Positions 18,892 through 27,347 of a DNA stretch of 44,100 nt are shown here, piece after piece (position 1 is the stretch's first letter; every line of letters begins with the position of its first letter). A model generated the notes under the pieces. That model made no database searches. It had not been told where the DNA came from and saw only the letters and a program-made list of their open reading frames with translations. The position numbers and the translations under genes were made by a program. Origin of the DNA: Campylobacter lari (lineage in GTDB: Bacteria > Campylobacterota > Campylobacteria > Campylobacterales > Campylobacteraceae); assembly GCF_004357905.1 (NCBI RefSeq), contig NZ_SMTT01000010.1:1-44100 (forward strand), in the 5' to 3' direction.

Positions 18892-20732
18892 ATTTTTATC
18901 AACTTGCTATAAAAGGATATTATTTAGATACCTTAATTTATGAAAGTGAAGAAGAAATTGAAATTTTAGATGAAGTGATAGTTGATCTTGCAAGGAAAAA
19001 AAATCTCAAAGCTATAATTTTACAAAAATGTTCAAAGCCTGATTTTAAAACCCAAGCTATAAAAGAAAAAACAGGTTTTAAACTAACGCAATACCAATAC
19101 GAACTTGCTCAATTTATTGCTTATTATTATGCTAGTAAAATAGCTTTTGTTTTGGGTATGTTTGAAAGCATTAAAGAGTATAAAAATGAAAAAATTCATA
19201 TAGAAAAAGCACCTAGTTTAAGTAAAAACCAGCAAGAGGCTTTGGAATTTATAAAAACTAAACAAACTAGTTTATTATTTGGCGATACAGGAAGTGGTAA
19301 AACTGAAATTTATATTAGTTTGATAAAAGAATATCTAGAGCAAGGAAAGCAAGTTTTGCTTTTAATGCCAGAAATCGCTCTAACTCCGCAAATGCAAAAA
19401 AGATTAAAAGTGTATTTTGGTGAGCATTTTTTCTTGTGGCATTCTAAAATTACTAAGAAAAAAAAGCAAGAATACTTGCAAGATTTAACAAATTCAAAAG
19501 CTCTTTTGGTGGTGGGAGCTAGATCGGCTTTGTTTTTACCTTTTAAGAATTTGGGTTTGATTATTATTGATGAAGAGCATGATAATTCTTATAAAGCTTC
19601 TAATAATCCAAAAATCAATGCAAGAGATTTGGCTTTATTTGTAGCAAAAAAAATGCATATAAAAGTTCTTTTAGGTTCGGCTACTCCAAGTGTTGTAAGT
19701 TATTATAAACATCCTTGTTTTAGACTTAAAGGAACCTTTTTTGAAAGCAAAAAGCAGTTTTTATATGATGAGAGCGAGCTTAGTGTCTCGTCAAAATTAC
19801 TTTTAGAATTAAAAATTAGCTTAAGAAATAAAAAGCAAGCTGTGGTATTTTTACCTACAAGGGCAAATTTTAGACAAATTTTATGTAAAGAATGTGCTAA
19901 TACCATTAAATGCCCTTTTTGTTCTATTGCTTTGAGTTTGCACAAAAATAAAAATGCATTAAAATGTCATTATTGCAATTTTACTAAAGAAATCGATCAA
20001 ACCTGCCCAACTTGCAATGGAGTTATGCTTGAAGCTAAAAAAATGGGCACAGCAGAGCTTTGTGAGCTTTTAGAAAGAGAATTAGCTGAGTTTAATCCTA
20101 TCATAAAAAGATTTGATAGTGATGAGATTAGCAGTGTAAAAAAGCTTGATATGATTTTAAAAGATTTTAACCAAGAAAAAATTGATATTTTAGTAGGCAC
20201 TTCTATGCTTGCTAAAGGACATGATTATCACAATGTGGATTTGAGTGTGATTTTAGGTCTTGATGAGTATTTATTCAGACCTAATTTTAAAGCTTTGGAA
20301 GAGACTTTGGCTCTTGCTATGCAAGTAGCAGGTCGTGCAGGTCGTAAAGGCGAGGGTAGGGTGTTTTTACAAACTAAGAATAGATCTTTTTTTGAAAAAT
20401 ATATACAAGATTATGATAGCTTTTTAAAAGATGAATTAAATTCTAGAAGTGAGCTTTACCCTCCATTTAAAAGACTTTTAAGGCTAATTGTTGAAGATGA
20501 GGATAAAAACAAAGCTTTAAATTTATGTGAATTTATAGCTAATAAAGTTCAAGAATTAAAACAAGTGCAATTAGTAGGACATGGTGCTTGTGGCATTGAA
20601 ATGCTAAATAAGAAATGGCGTTTTTATGTATTATTGCGTGCTAATACTCATCAAGAACTTGTAAAATTTGAGCATTTTGCCTTAAATTTTAAAAATATTA
20701 CTTGCGATATAGATCCAGTTGATTTTTCTTAA
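18888..20732 (+). CDS. priA: Primosomal replication protein N' (PriA helicase)
   Basis: Replication-restart 3'-5' helicase (614 residues), which reloads the replisome at stalled forks. Walker A is GDTGSGKT at 132-139, the DEEH box is at 228-231, and the eight-cysteine zinc region lies about 330-385 (CKECANTIKCPFC, then CHYC and CPTC). Helicase motifs V/VI include GTSMLAKGHDY and QVAGRAGR. It is shorter than E. coli PriA (732), mostly in the N-terminal DNA-binding part, as seems normal for the group. The start TTG at 18888 forms a TTGA overlap with the pseudopilin stop and has AAGGA at 18874-18878. Confidence 0.95.
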   Translation: MNFYQLAIKGYYLDTLIYESEEEIEILDEVIVDLARKKNLKAIILQKCSKPDFKTQAIKEKTGFKLTQYQYELAQFIAYYYASKIAFVLGMFESIKEYKNEKIHIEKAPSLSKNQQEALEFIKTKQTSLLFGDTGSGKTEIYISLIKEYLEQGKQVLLLMPEIALTPQMQKRLKVYFGEHFFLWHSKITKKKKQEYLQDLTNSKALLVVGARSALFLPFKNLGLIIIDEEHDNSYKASNNPKINARDLALFVAKKMHIKVLLGSATPSVVSYYKHPCFRLKGTFFESKKQFLYDESELSVSSKLLLELKISLRNKKQAVVFLPTRANFRQILCKECANTIKCPFCSIALSLHKNKNALKCHYCNFTKEIDQTCPTCNGVMLEAKKMGTAELCELLERELAEFNPIIKRFDSDEISSVKKLDMILKDFNQEKIDILVGTSMLAKGHDYHNVDLSVILGLDEYLFRPNFKALEETLALAMQVAGRAGRKGEGRVFLQTKNRSFFEKYIQDYDSFLKDELNSRSELYPPFKRLLRLIVEDEDKNKALNLCEFIANKVQELKQVQLVGHGACGIEMLNKKWRFYVLLRANTHQELVKFEHFALNFKNITCDIDPVDFS

Positions 20733-20815
20733 AAAATATATTTATTTATAAATAATTATTATTTTATAATAAAAACAATATTTTATTTTTAATTTTAAAT
20801 TTATTTTGATAAGAA

Positions 20816-20821
20816 TATACT
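20816..20821 (+). promoter_or_regulatory. Candidate -10 box for the C69 dipeptidase gene
   Basis: TATACT after a long A/T-only stretch downstream of priA, 32 bases before the ATG. A strong AAAGGAG ribosome-binding site follows at 20841-20847. Motif-only evidence. Confidence 0.4.
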
Positions 20822-20852
20822 TTTTTAATTTCTTAAATTTAAAGGAGAGAAA

Positions 20853-22346
20853 ATGAAAAAGTTTAGTTTTCTTACAAACTGTGTACTTTTTGGTGCTTTG
20901 CTTAATAATGCTTTAGCTTGTACTACTATTTTAGTACCAAATGAAGCAAGCAAAGATGGCTCTATGTTGGTTGCAAGAAGTGCTGATAGTAAAGCAGATA
21001 AAGCACAGATTTTTTTAATCCATCCAAGAGTTGAAAACCAAAAAGGTATTTATAGTACTAAAGCACATCAAGGAATGAATGATTTTACTTACCCTTTACC
21101 TGCTAAATCTTTTCAATATAGCACTATAGCTAATTGGCAAAGTAAATTACATGGTGCTACTGGTTTTAATGAAAAGGGTGTTGGGATAAGTGCTACTGAA
21201 TCAATTTATGCAAAAGATGAGCTTTTAAAATTTGATCCTTATAATGAGAAAAATGGTATTAGTGAAGATGATATTTTAGATGTTTTGCTTCCAAGAATTA
21301 AAAGTGCAAAAGAAGGTGTTCTATTATTAGGCGATATTATAGAAAAACAAGGTGCTGCTGAGGGTTTTGGAGTAGCTTTTGTGGATTCTAAAGAAATTTG
21401 GTATTTAGAAAGTGCTACAGCACATCAGTGGATGGCTGTAAAAATTCCTAATAATTCGTATTTTGTTAGCGCAAACCAGGGTAGGTTGAAGCAATTAAAA
21501 TTTAACGATGAAAATACCTTGCATTCTAAAAATTTAATAAATTTTGCCGTCATTCATAAAGCGTATAATCCTAAAGTAGATAAGGATTTTGATTTTTTTA
21601 AAGTTTACACAAGAAATGATGATAGAGATTTAACTTATAATTATCCTAGAGTTTGGTGGATACAAAAAATGTTTAATCCATCTTTAAATCAAGATGTAAA
21701 AAATGGTGCTAATTTTAATGTGTTTTTAGAACCTGAACAAAAACTTAGTGTGGATGATTTAAAAAAAGCTTTAAGATCGCACTATGATAGAACAAAATAT
21801 GATCCATACTCAAATTTCAATGAAGATGAAAATATTTATCGTGTTGTGAGTGTGTTTAGAACTTATGAATCTCATATCATGCAAGTTAGACCGTGGCTTC
21901 CTAAAGAGATAGGCAGGTTAAATTATGTCGCAATAGGAATGGCCGATTTGAGTGTGTATTTGCCTTATTATTTTGGTAATGATGAATTTATTGCAGGTTA
22001 TCAACAAGGAACAAATGAAGCTGATGATGAATCAATTTATTGGATTTATCGCAAGTTACAAACTCTTGTAATGAGTGATTATAATAAGTATGCACCTATT
22101 GTAAAAAATGCTTATGCTAAATTTGAAAAAGACACATCTTTAAAACAAGAAGCTATGGAAAAAGAATATTTAAGTCTTTATCAAAAAGATAAGAATAAAG
22201 CAAAGCAAATTTTAGTTGATTTTTCATTACAAAATCAAAAGGAAGCTAAAAAACTTACCCAAGATTTAACAAATCAAATTTTTACCCTTTTAACAAGAGA
22301 TACAGATGTAAAATATAAATCTCTTAATAAAAATAAAAAAGATTAA
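20853..22346 (+). CDS. Exported dipeptidase, peptidase family C69
   Basis: A 497-residue Ntn-hydrolase-fold dipeptidase (PepD/C69, also called U34). The N-terminus is a signal peptide, MKKFSFLTNCVLFGALLNNALA, with cleavage immediately before Cys23, the start of the C69 motif CTTILVPNEASKDGSMLVARSADS. In this family the cysteine is the N-terminal nucleophile, so export would expose the active site. Other family segments are ATGFNEKGVGISATES, EGFGVAFVDSKEIWYLES and AHQWMAVKIPNNSYFVSANQGR. It probably frees amino acids from dipeptides in the periplasm for this amino-acid-using organism. The lipobox is poor (alanine at -3), so a lipoprotein is less likely. I do not recall it at this place in C. 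jejuni. Confidence 0.92.
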   Translation: MKKFSFLTNCVLFGALLNNALACTTILVPNEASKDGSMLVARSADSKADKAQIFLIHPRVENQKGIYSTKAHQGMNDFTYPLPAKSFQYSTIANWQSKLHGATGFNEKGVGISATESIYAKDELLKFDPYNEKNGISEDDILDVLLPRIKSAKEGVLLLGDIIEKQGAAEGFGVAFVDSKEIWYLESATAHQWMAVKIPNNSYFVSANQGRLKQLKFNDENTLHSKNLINFAVIHKAYNPKVDKDFDFFKVYTRNDDRDLTYNYPRVWWIQKMFNPSLNQDVKNGANFNVFLEPEQKLSVDDLKKALRSHYDRTKYDPYSNFNEDENIYRVVSVFRTYESHIMQVRPWLPKEIGRLNYVAIGMADLSVYLPYYFGNDEFIAGYQQGTNEADDESIYWIYRKLQTLVMSDYNKYAPIVKNAYAKFEKDTSLKQEAMEKEYLSLYQKDKNKAKQILVDFSLQNQKEAKKLTQDLTNQIFTLLTRDTDVKYKSLNKNKKD

Positions 22347-22350
22347 TGAT

Positions 22351-22370
22351 ATAGCCCATTTTTGGGCTAT
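22351..22370 (+). terminator. Hairpin after the C69 dipeptidase gene
   Basis: Perfect 8-bp stem (ATAGCCCA / TGGGCTAT) with a TTTT loop, 4 bases after the stop. There is no T-run behind it. Its right arm merges into the TATAAT at 22368-22373, the likely -10 box for ispG. Confidence 0.5.
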
Positions 22371-22373
22371 AAT
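22368..22373 (+). promoter_or_regulatory. Candidate -10 box for ispG, embedded in the preceding hairpin
   Basis: A perfect TATAAT whose first three bases are the end of the hairpin's right arm. The ispG ATG lies 29 bases downstream, and a 22-bp palindrome covers the expected transcription start. Confidence 0.5.
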
Positions 22374-22395
22374 ACTCTAAAAATATTTTTAGAGT
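22374..22395. promoter_or_regulatory. 22-bp perfect palindrome at the ispG transcription start
   Basis: Perfect 11+11 palindrome (left half ACTCTAAAAAT) starting the base after the TATAAT and ending 7 bases before the ispG ATG. It could be an operator for a dimeric regulator or a 5' UTR hairpin near the ribosome-binding site. No known regulator site is recognised. Confidence 0.4.
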
Positions 22396-22402
22396 GATTT
22401 TA

Positions 22403-23467
22403 ATGACAAGATATAAAACAAGACAAATAAAAGTAGGCGATGTTTTAATAGGTGGTGATGCACCTATTTCTGTGCAATCCATGCTTTTTACTAAAACAAG
22501 AGATATTGAAGGTTGTTTAGAGCAACTTAATAGGCTTTATTTTGCCGGTGCAAATATAGTGCGTTTAGCTTGTTTGGACATGGCAGATGCAAGAGCTTTA
22601 AAAGAAATCAAAGCAAAAAGTCCCTTGCCTTTAATAGTGGATATACATTTTAATCATAAGCTAGCAGTTTTTTGTGCTGAATTTATCGATGGGGTGAGAA
22701 TTAATCCGGGAAATATAGGCTCAAAAGAAAATATAAAAGAAGTGGTGCAAGCTTGTAAACAAAGAAAAATTCCTATTAGAATAGGGGTAAATCATGGCTC
22801 TATAGAAAAGCAATTTAGCGATAAATATGGTTATAATATAGAGGCTATGCTTGAGAGCGCTTTATATAATATAAAATTACTAGAAGATTTAGACTTTTTT
22901 GACATTAAAATTTCTATGAAAACTTCAGATGTGCAAAATACCATAAAAGCTTATGAAGCTCTAAGACCACTTTGTGATTATCCGTTTCATTTAGGGGTTA
23001 CTGAAGCAGGAACTAAATTTCATAGTACTGTTAAAAGTTCGATTGCCTTAGGAAATTTGCTTTTAAAAGGTATAGGCGATACAATGAGAGTTTCTATGAC
23101 AGGGGAGCTTGAAGAAGAGATTAAGGTAGCAAGGGCTATTTTGCAAGATAGTGGAGTGCAAAAGAGTGGAGTAAATATCATCTCATGCCCAACTTGTGGA
23201 AGAATTCAAAGCGATTTGATTAAAGCGATTAAGATAGTAGAAGAAAAAACTAAACATATAAAAGAACCATTAAATATAAGTGTTATGGGTTGTGTTGTAA
23301 ATGCCTTGGGTGAGGCTAAGGGTGCTGATGTGGCTATTGCTTTTGGAAAAAATCAAGGTTTAGTTATAAGACATGGTGAAGTGGTGGCAAAATTAAAAGA
23401 AGATGAGCTTGTTGATAGATTTTTACTTGAAGTAGAAGATGAAGTAAAACTTAGAGAAAAAGATTAA
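22403..23467 (+). CDS. ispG: 4-hydroxy-3-methylbut-2-en-1-yl diphosphate synthase (IspG/GcpE)
   Basis: Penultimate enzyme of the MEP isoprenoid pathway, a [4Fe-4S] protein converting MEcPP to HMBPP; its product is the substrate of IspH encoded at 10564. Cluster ligands are visible: Cys262 and Cys265 (SCPTCGR), Cys297 (MGCVVN) and Glu304 (ALGEAKGAD). The N-terminal TIM barrel includes [11 protein letters not shown] and [11 protein letters not shown] chose the ATG at 22403 (354 residues); an in-frame GTG at 22394 has no ribosome-binding site and lies in the palindrome. The stop shares TTAA with the convergent pncB stop. Confidence 0.95.
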   Translation: MTRYKTRQIKVGDVLIGGDAPISVQSMLFTKTRDIEGCLEQLNRLYFAGANIVRLACLDMADARALKEIKAKSPLPLIVDIHFNHKLAVFCAEFIDGVRINPGNIGSKENIKEVVQACKQRKIPIRIGVNHGSIEKQFSDKYGYNIEAMLESALYNIKLLEDLDFFDIKISMKTSDVQNTIKAYEALRPLCDYPFHLGVTEAGTKFHSTVKSSIALGNLLLKGIGDTMRVSMTGELEEEIKVARAILQDSGVQKSGVNIISCPTCGRIQSDLIKAIKIVEEKTKHIKEPLNISVMGCVVNALGEAKGADVAIAFGKNQGLVIRHGEVVAKLKEDELVDRFLLEVEDEVKLREKD

Positions 23468-24828
23468 TTTTTTTCTAAGTAAGTTTTTTGCATATTTTGT
23501 AATTTTTTAGAAATTTTTACTTTATAAATACTTGGATTTTGAAGTTTTTTTAGTTTAAAATCCAAACTATCAACACTTTTTTTATGATACTCTTGAATAT
23601 TTTTCAAGTTAGGAAGCCCATAGATTAATTTTCCATCTTTAAAAATAAGCTCATGTAAATTTTTATATGTATAACCTTGATAATTTTTGATACTCTCATC
23701 ATGTGTATATAAAATATCAAAACTTGCTTTATTGTTTTTATAATACCTTATGAGTTTTTTAAAATGTGGCAAGGTTGTTTTGCTTGAGCTTGCGCTGATT
23801 TTTATTTTAGGGATGATTTGATTGTTTTTTTCTAATGCAACAAGCTTATAAACAGCTCCAAAAATAGGCGAGCTTGCTGAAGTAATAAGCTTTTCTCCAA
23901 TACCAAAAGCATCGATTGGAGCTTTGTTTTTTAGTAATTTTTCTATGATGAACTCATCTAAGGCATTGCTAGCTATGATTTTGCATTTTGTTAAGTTAGC
24001 AAGATCTAGTTTTTTTCTAATATATTTAGAGATTTTCAGCAAATCTCCTGAATCAATACGGATGGAATAATTTTGCATAGAATCTTGCGTATTTAACTCA
24101 TTAAAAACTAAAATAGCATTTTCAATACCTTTTTTATAATCATATGTATCAATCAAAAGACTTATATTATCTTTATAAATTTGACAATATGCTCTAAAAG
24201 CACTTAGCTCATCATCAAACATTTGTACCCAAGCATGAGACATGGTTCCACTAATAGGAATATTAAATTTTCTCCCAGCTAAAGTACAAGCACTTGCATG
24301 AAAACCACCTATAAAAGCAGCTCTAGCACCATTTAAAGCTGCGCTTTCTCCATGGGCTCTGCGAGAGCCAAATTCTAAGAGTAATTTTTCTTTTGCAATT
24401 TGAGCAATTCTGCTAGCTTTAGTGGCAATTAGACATTGATGATTTAGGGTTAAAAGTATGAAAGTTTCTAATAATAAAGCTTCTATTATAGGTGCTTTGA
24501 TGATCATTAAAGGTGTATTAGCAAAAATACATTCACCTTCTTTAACACTTAGTATATCTCCACTAAATTTTAAAGTTGAAAGGTAGTTTACAAAATCATC
24601 ATCAAATTTTTTAGTATTTTTCAAAAAATCTATGTCATCTTTAGAGAAAGAAAAATGATTAATATGATTTATGATTTGTTCTAATCCACAAAAAATAGCA
24701 TAAGAAGCACTATCAGGAGCTTTTCTAAAAAAAACTTCAAAATAAACAATCTGCTTATGCATATTTTGTTTAAAATAAGCATAAGCCATACTTAGTTCGT
24801 AAAAATCACATAATAATGAAGAATTCAT
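23464..24828 (-). CDS. pncB: Nicotinate phosphoribosyltransferase
   Basis: NAD salvage enzyme joining nicotinate and PRPP to give nicotinate mononucleotide, in the cytoplasm. Family features: N-terminal [39 protein letters not shown], the segment [12 protein letters not shown] with the likely phosphorylated His198, RIDSGDL and DAFGIGEKL. The 454-residue length is normal. It starts 21 bases after the ftsZ stop in the same direction, with no clear Shine-Dalgarno, so it is probably the last gene of the ftsA-ftsZ transcript. The function is secure; the physiological link to division is not shown. Confidence 0.93.
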   Translation of the reverse strand: MNSSLLCDFYELSMAYAYFKQNMHKQIVYFEVFFRKAPDSASYAIFCGLEQIINHINHFSFSKDDIDFLKNTKKFDDDFVNYLSTLKFSGDILSVKEGECIFANTPLMIIKAPIIEALLLETFILLTLNHQCLIATKASRIAQIAKEKLLLEFGSRRAHGESAALNGARAAFIGGFHASACTLAGRKFNIPISGTMSHAWVQMFDDELSAFRAYCQIYKDNISLLIDTYDYKKGIENAILVFNELNTQDSMQNYSIRIDSGDLLKISKYIRKKLDLANLTKCKIIASNALDEFIIEKLLKNKAPIDAFGIGEKLITSASSPIFGAVYKLVALEKNNQIIPKIKISASSSKTTLPHFKKLIRYYKNNKASFDILYTHDESIKNYQGYTYKNLHELIFKDGKLIYGLPNLKNIQEYHKKSVDSLDFKLKKLQNPSIYKVKISKKLQNMQKTYLEKN

Positions 24829-24849
24829 ATAAGGATTTTTACTTACAAA

Positions 24850-25956
24850 TTAATCCATTTGACGACGCAAGAAAGCAGGAACATCAAGTTGAGAAATCAC
24901 TTCCTCATCAAACCCACCGCTAGCTTTGCGCAAATTCATATAGCTATTTTTTTTACTTTCTTCTTGTTCTTTAGCACTTTCTATTTCAGCTTTATCTTCA
25001 AAACCTGTAGCAATAATAGTTACTTCAACACGATCGCCCATGCTTTCATCGGTAGTTGCGCCAAAGATTACTTTTGCATTTTCATCTGCTATATCGCTAA
25101 TGCTTTGAGTAGCTTGTGAAATTTCTATCAATGAGCATTCAGGTCCAATTTTATAATGGATGATTACGCCTTTAACACCTTTCATAGTCATACCATCTAA
25201 TAATGGAGATTCTATAGCGCTTGATAATGCGTCCATGATAGCATTTTCACCTTCTCCATGACCCACACCCATTAAAGCTAAACCTCTATGGCTCATAACA
25301 GTTCTAACATCTGCAAAGTCAACATTGATATCGCCATCTTCTAAAAGAATAGACACCATACCTCTAACAGCTCTAGCTAAGATATCATCAACTAGTTTGA
25401 ATGCTTCTTTTATACCTGCTTTTTTTGGAAGTATGCTAAGAAGTTTTTCATTTTGGATTACAATGATAGAATCACTTTCTTTTTTTAATTCAGCCAAGCC
25501 AGCTTCAGCTAATTTTTTTCTTTGTTTTCCTTCAAAAGCAAAAGGCATAGTTACAACCGAAACAGTTAATGCGCCTACTTCTTTAGCAGCTTGTGCTACA
25601 ACAGGAGCTGCACCTGTACCAGTTCCACCACCAAGTCCTGCTGAAATGAATACTATATCACTTTGACTTAAAGCTGCTTTTACTTCTTCAAAGCTTTCTC
25701 TTGCACTTTCTGCTCCAATTTCTGGTTGCATTCCAGCACCTAAACCTTTAGTTTTTTTCTCACCTAGTTGAATTCTAGTTTTTGCTAAAGATTTTGCTAT
25801 AGCTTGTGCATCAGTATTTGCTGAGATAAGATCAAGATCATGTAAGCCCATATTTACCATATGATCTATCATATTACCACCACCACCACCGCAGCCTATG
25901 ACTTTTATTTTTGCACCTTTTGCGTGTTGCATTTCTTCTACTAGATATTCGCTCAT
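24850..25956 (-). CDS. ftsZ: Cell division protein FtsZ
   Basis: Tubulin-like GTPase that forms the division ring. Seen: N-terminal GCGGGGGN (about 21-28), the tubulin signature GGGTGTG at 109-115, a T7-loop region ending in FADV(R), and the conserved C-terminal peptide DVPAFLRRQMD that binds FtsA and other partners. The linker before it is short (about 30 residues), rich in E and K. The length of 368 is normal for the group. AGGAG precedes the ATG, and ftsA lies 11 bases upstream. Confidence 0.98.
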   Translation of the reverse strand: MSEYLVEEMQHAKGAKIKVIGCGGGGGNMIDHMVNMGLHDLDLISANTDAQAIAKSLAKTRIQLGEKKTKGLGAGMQPEIGAESARESFEEVKAALSQSDIVFISAGLGGGTGTGAAPVVAQAAKEVGALTVSVVTMPFAFEGKQRKKLAEAGLAELKKESDSIIVIQNEKLLSILPKKAGIKEAFKLVDDILARAVRGMVSILLEDGDINVDFADVRTVMSHRGLALMGVGHGEGENAIMDALSSAIESPLLDGMTMKGVKGVIIHYKIGPECSLIEISQATQSISDIADENAKVIFGATTDESMGDRVEVTIIATGFEDKAEIESAKEQEESKKNSYMNLRKASGGFDEEVISQLDVPAFLRRQMD

Positions 25957-25967
25957 TGTATCTCCTA

Positions 25968-27347
25968 TTAGAACTGGTTTATTAATTTATTCCAAAAATT
26001 ATGCATAAAACTTGATTTTTTATCTTTTTTGGTTTCAACTTTTGTTAATTCTGTTTTTTCATCTTCAAAATCTCTCTGTTCTTGAAAAATTTCTTCAAAA
26101 TTTTTATTTTCTTCTTCATGTTCTTTTATGGTGAGATTTTGTTTTATCTGTTTGTTGATAAATTCAGGCTCTCCTTTGTATCTTAGTTTTTCATTAGAAT
26201 CTAATTCATAAGGAGTAAAATGTCCACCACCATATAAACAAAGACCTATAGCGCAGCTATTTTCTGCATCTTCAAAAATTTCTTTAAAGCCATCCATAGT
26301 ATCTTTTTTTGCGGTCGCTATTCTAACAGCTTTATTATCAAAATAAGCTGAAGCAAGTTTGTCAAGTCCTGCAAATTTTGTCATTCCACCTGTTAATACT
26401 ATGCCTGCTCCTGCTTGATTTGCACAAGCATTATCACTTAGCATTTTAGCCAAAATAATAATAGTTTCTTCAATTCTTGCATAAATAACATTAGATATAA
26501 CTTCTACTGAAACTTCATTTTTTCTTTTTTCATCCCCCATATATGGAATTTGTATAATTGAGTTTTCATTTTGTGCTAAAGATGCATAATTTAATTTTAG
26601 TTTTTCTGCTTCTTTTGGTGGGGTATGCAAAGCTATGGATAAATCATTAGTGATATTTACTGAACCAATTTGTAAGCATTCATTATATCGTATAGAATTA
26701 CCCGCATGAATGACCATATCACAAACCGCTCCACCCATATCGATTAAAATAGCACCTAGTTCTTTTTCACTATCATCAAAGCATGCGATAGAAGAAGCAT
26801 ATCCTGAAAGAACGATATTATCTACTCTAAGATCAGCAAGCTCAACTGCTTTTTTTAGATTTTTAATATGCACTTCTTGCGAGATTACAATATGTGTAGA
26901 AACTTCAAGACGATTTCCACTCATTCCCAAAGGATCTTCTACATGCTCAAGATCATTTACTTTAAAATTATAAGGCAATACATGAATGATTTCATATCCA
27001 CTAGGTATATTTGCGGTATGTTTTGCTGTGCTTACTGCTCTGTGAATTTCTTTAATACCTATTTCATGATTTGGTATATTAACTACACCTATACTGTCTA
27101 CACTTTTTGCATAAGCACCTGAAATAGATACAATTACTTTATCATAATGCACACCTGACATCATTTGTGCATCGGCTACTGCCTCTTCTATAGATTTTGA
27201 AGCAAGCTCTATATTGGTAATTGCTCCTTTTTTTATACCATTTGATTTTGATTTTCCAAAACCAATGATTTTAAGTCCTTCTTCACTTTTTTGTGCCAAA
27301 ATAGCACAAGTTTGTATTGAGCCTAAATCAATTCCTAAAATATTCAA
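25968..27347 (-). CDS. ftsA: Cell division protein FtsA
   Basis: Actin-fold ATPase that tethers FtsZ to the membrane. Phosphate 1 motif is ILGIDLGSIQT at the N-terminus, with GAILIDMGGAVCDMVIH near 200 and AGAGIVLTGGMTKFAGLDKLA near 315-335. The C-terminus ends in SSFMHNFWNKLINQF, which fits the membrane-binding amphipathic helix. A charged linker of about 60 residues precedes it. The start overlaps the stop of the upstream PpiD-like gene by 4 bp, and ftsZ follows by 11 bases. Confidence 0.97.
   Translation of the reverse strand: MNILGIDLGSIQTCAILAQKSEEGLKIIGFGKSKSNGIKKGAITNIELASKSIEEAVADAQMMSGVHYDKVIVSISGAYAKSVDSIGVVNIPNHEIGIKEIHRAVSTAKHTANIPSGYEIIHVLPYNFKVNDLEHVEDPLGMSGNRLEVSTHIVISQEVHIKNLKKAVELADLRVDNIVLSGYASSIACFDDSEKELGAILIDMGGAVCDMVIHAGNSIRYNECLQIGSVNITNDLSIALHTPPKEAEKLKLNYASLAQNENSIIQIPYMGDEKRKNEVSVEVISNVIYARIEETIIILAKMLSDNACANQAGAGIVLTGGMTKFAGLDKLASAYFDNKAVRIATAKKDTMDGFKEIFEDAENSCAIGLCLYGGGHFTPYELDSNEKLRYKGEPEFINKQIKQNLTIKEHEEENKNFEEIFQEQRDFEDEKTELTKVETKKDKKSSFMHNFWNKLINQF

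Noticed and set aside
22394-22402. GTG at 22394 as the ispG start
   Set aside because: It lies inside the 22-bp palindrome with no ribosome-binding site; ATG 22403 fits better.
24859-27122. Several open frames of 80-110 codons on the plus strand opposite ftsZ and ftsA
   Set aside because: They lie fully inside strongly recognised genes on the other strand, have no ribosome-binding sites and show no family features.
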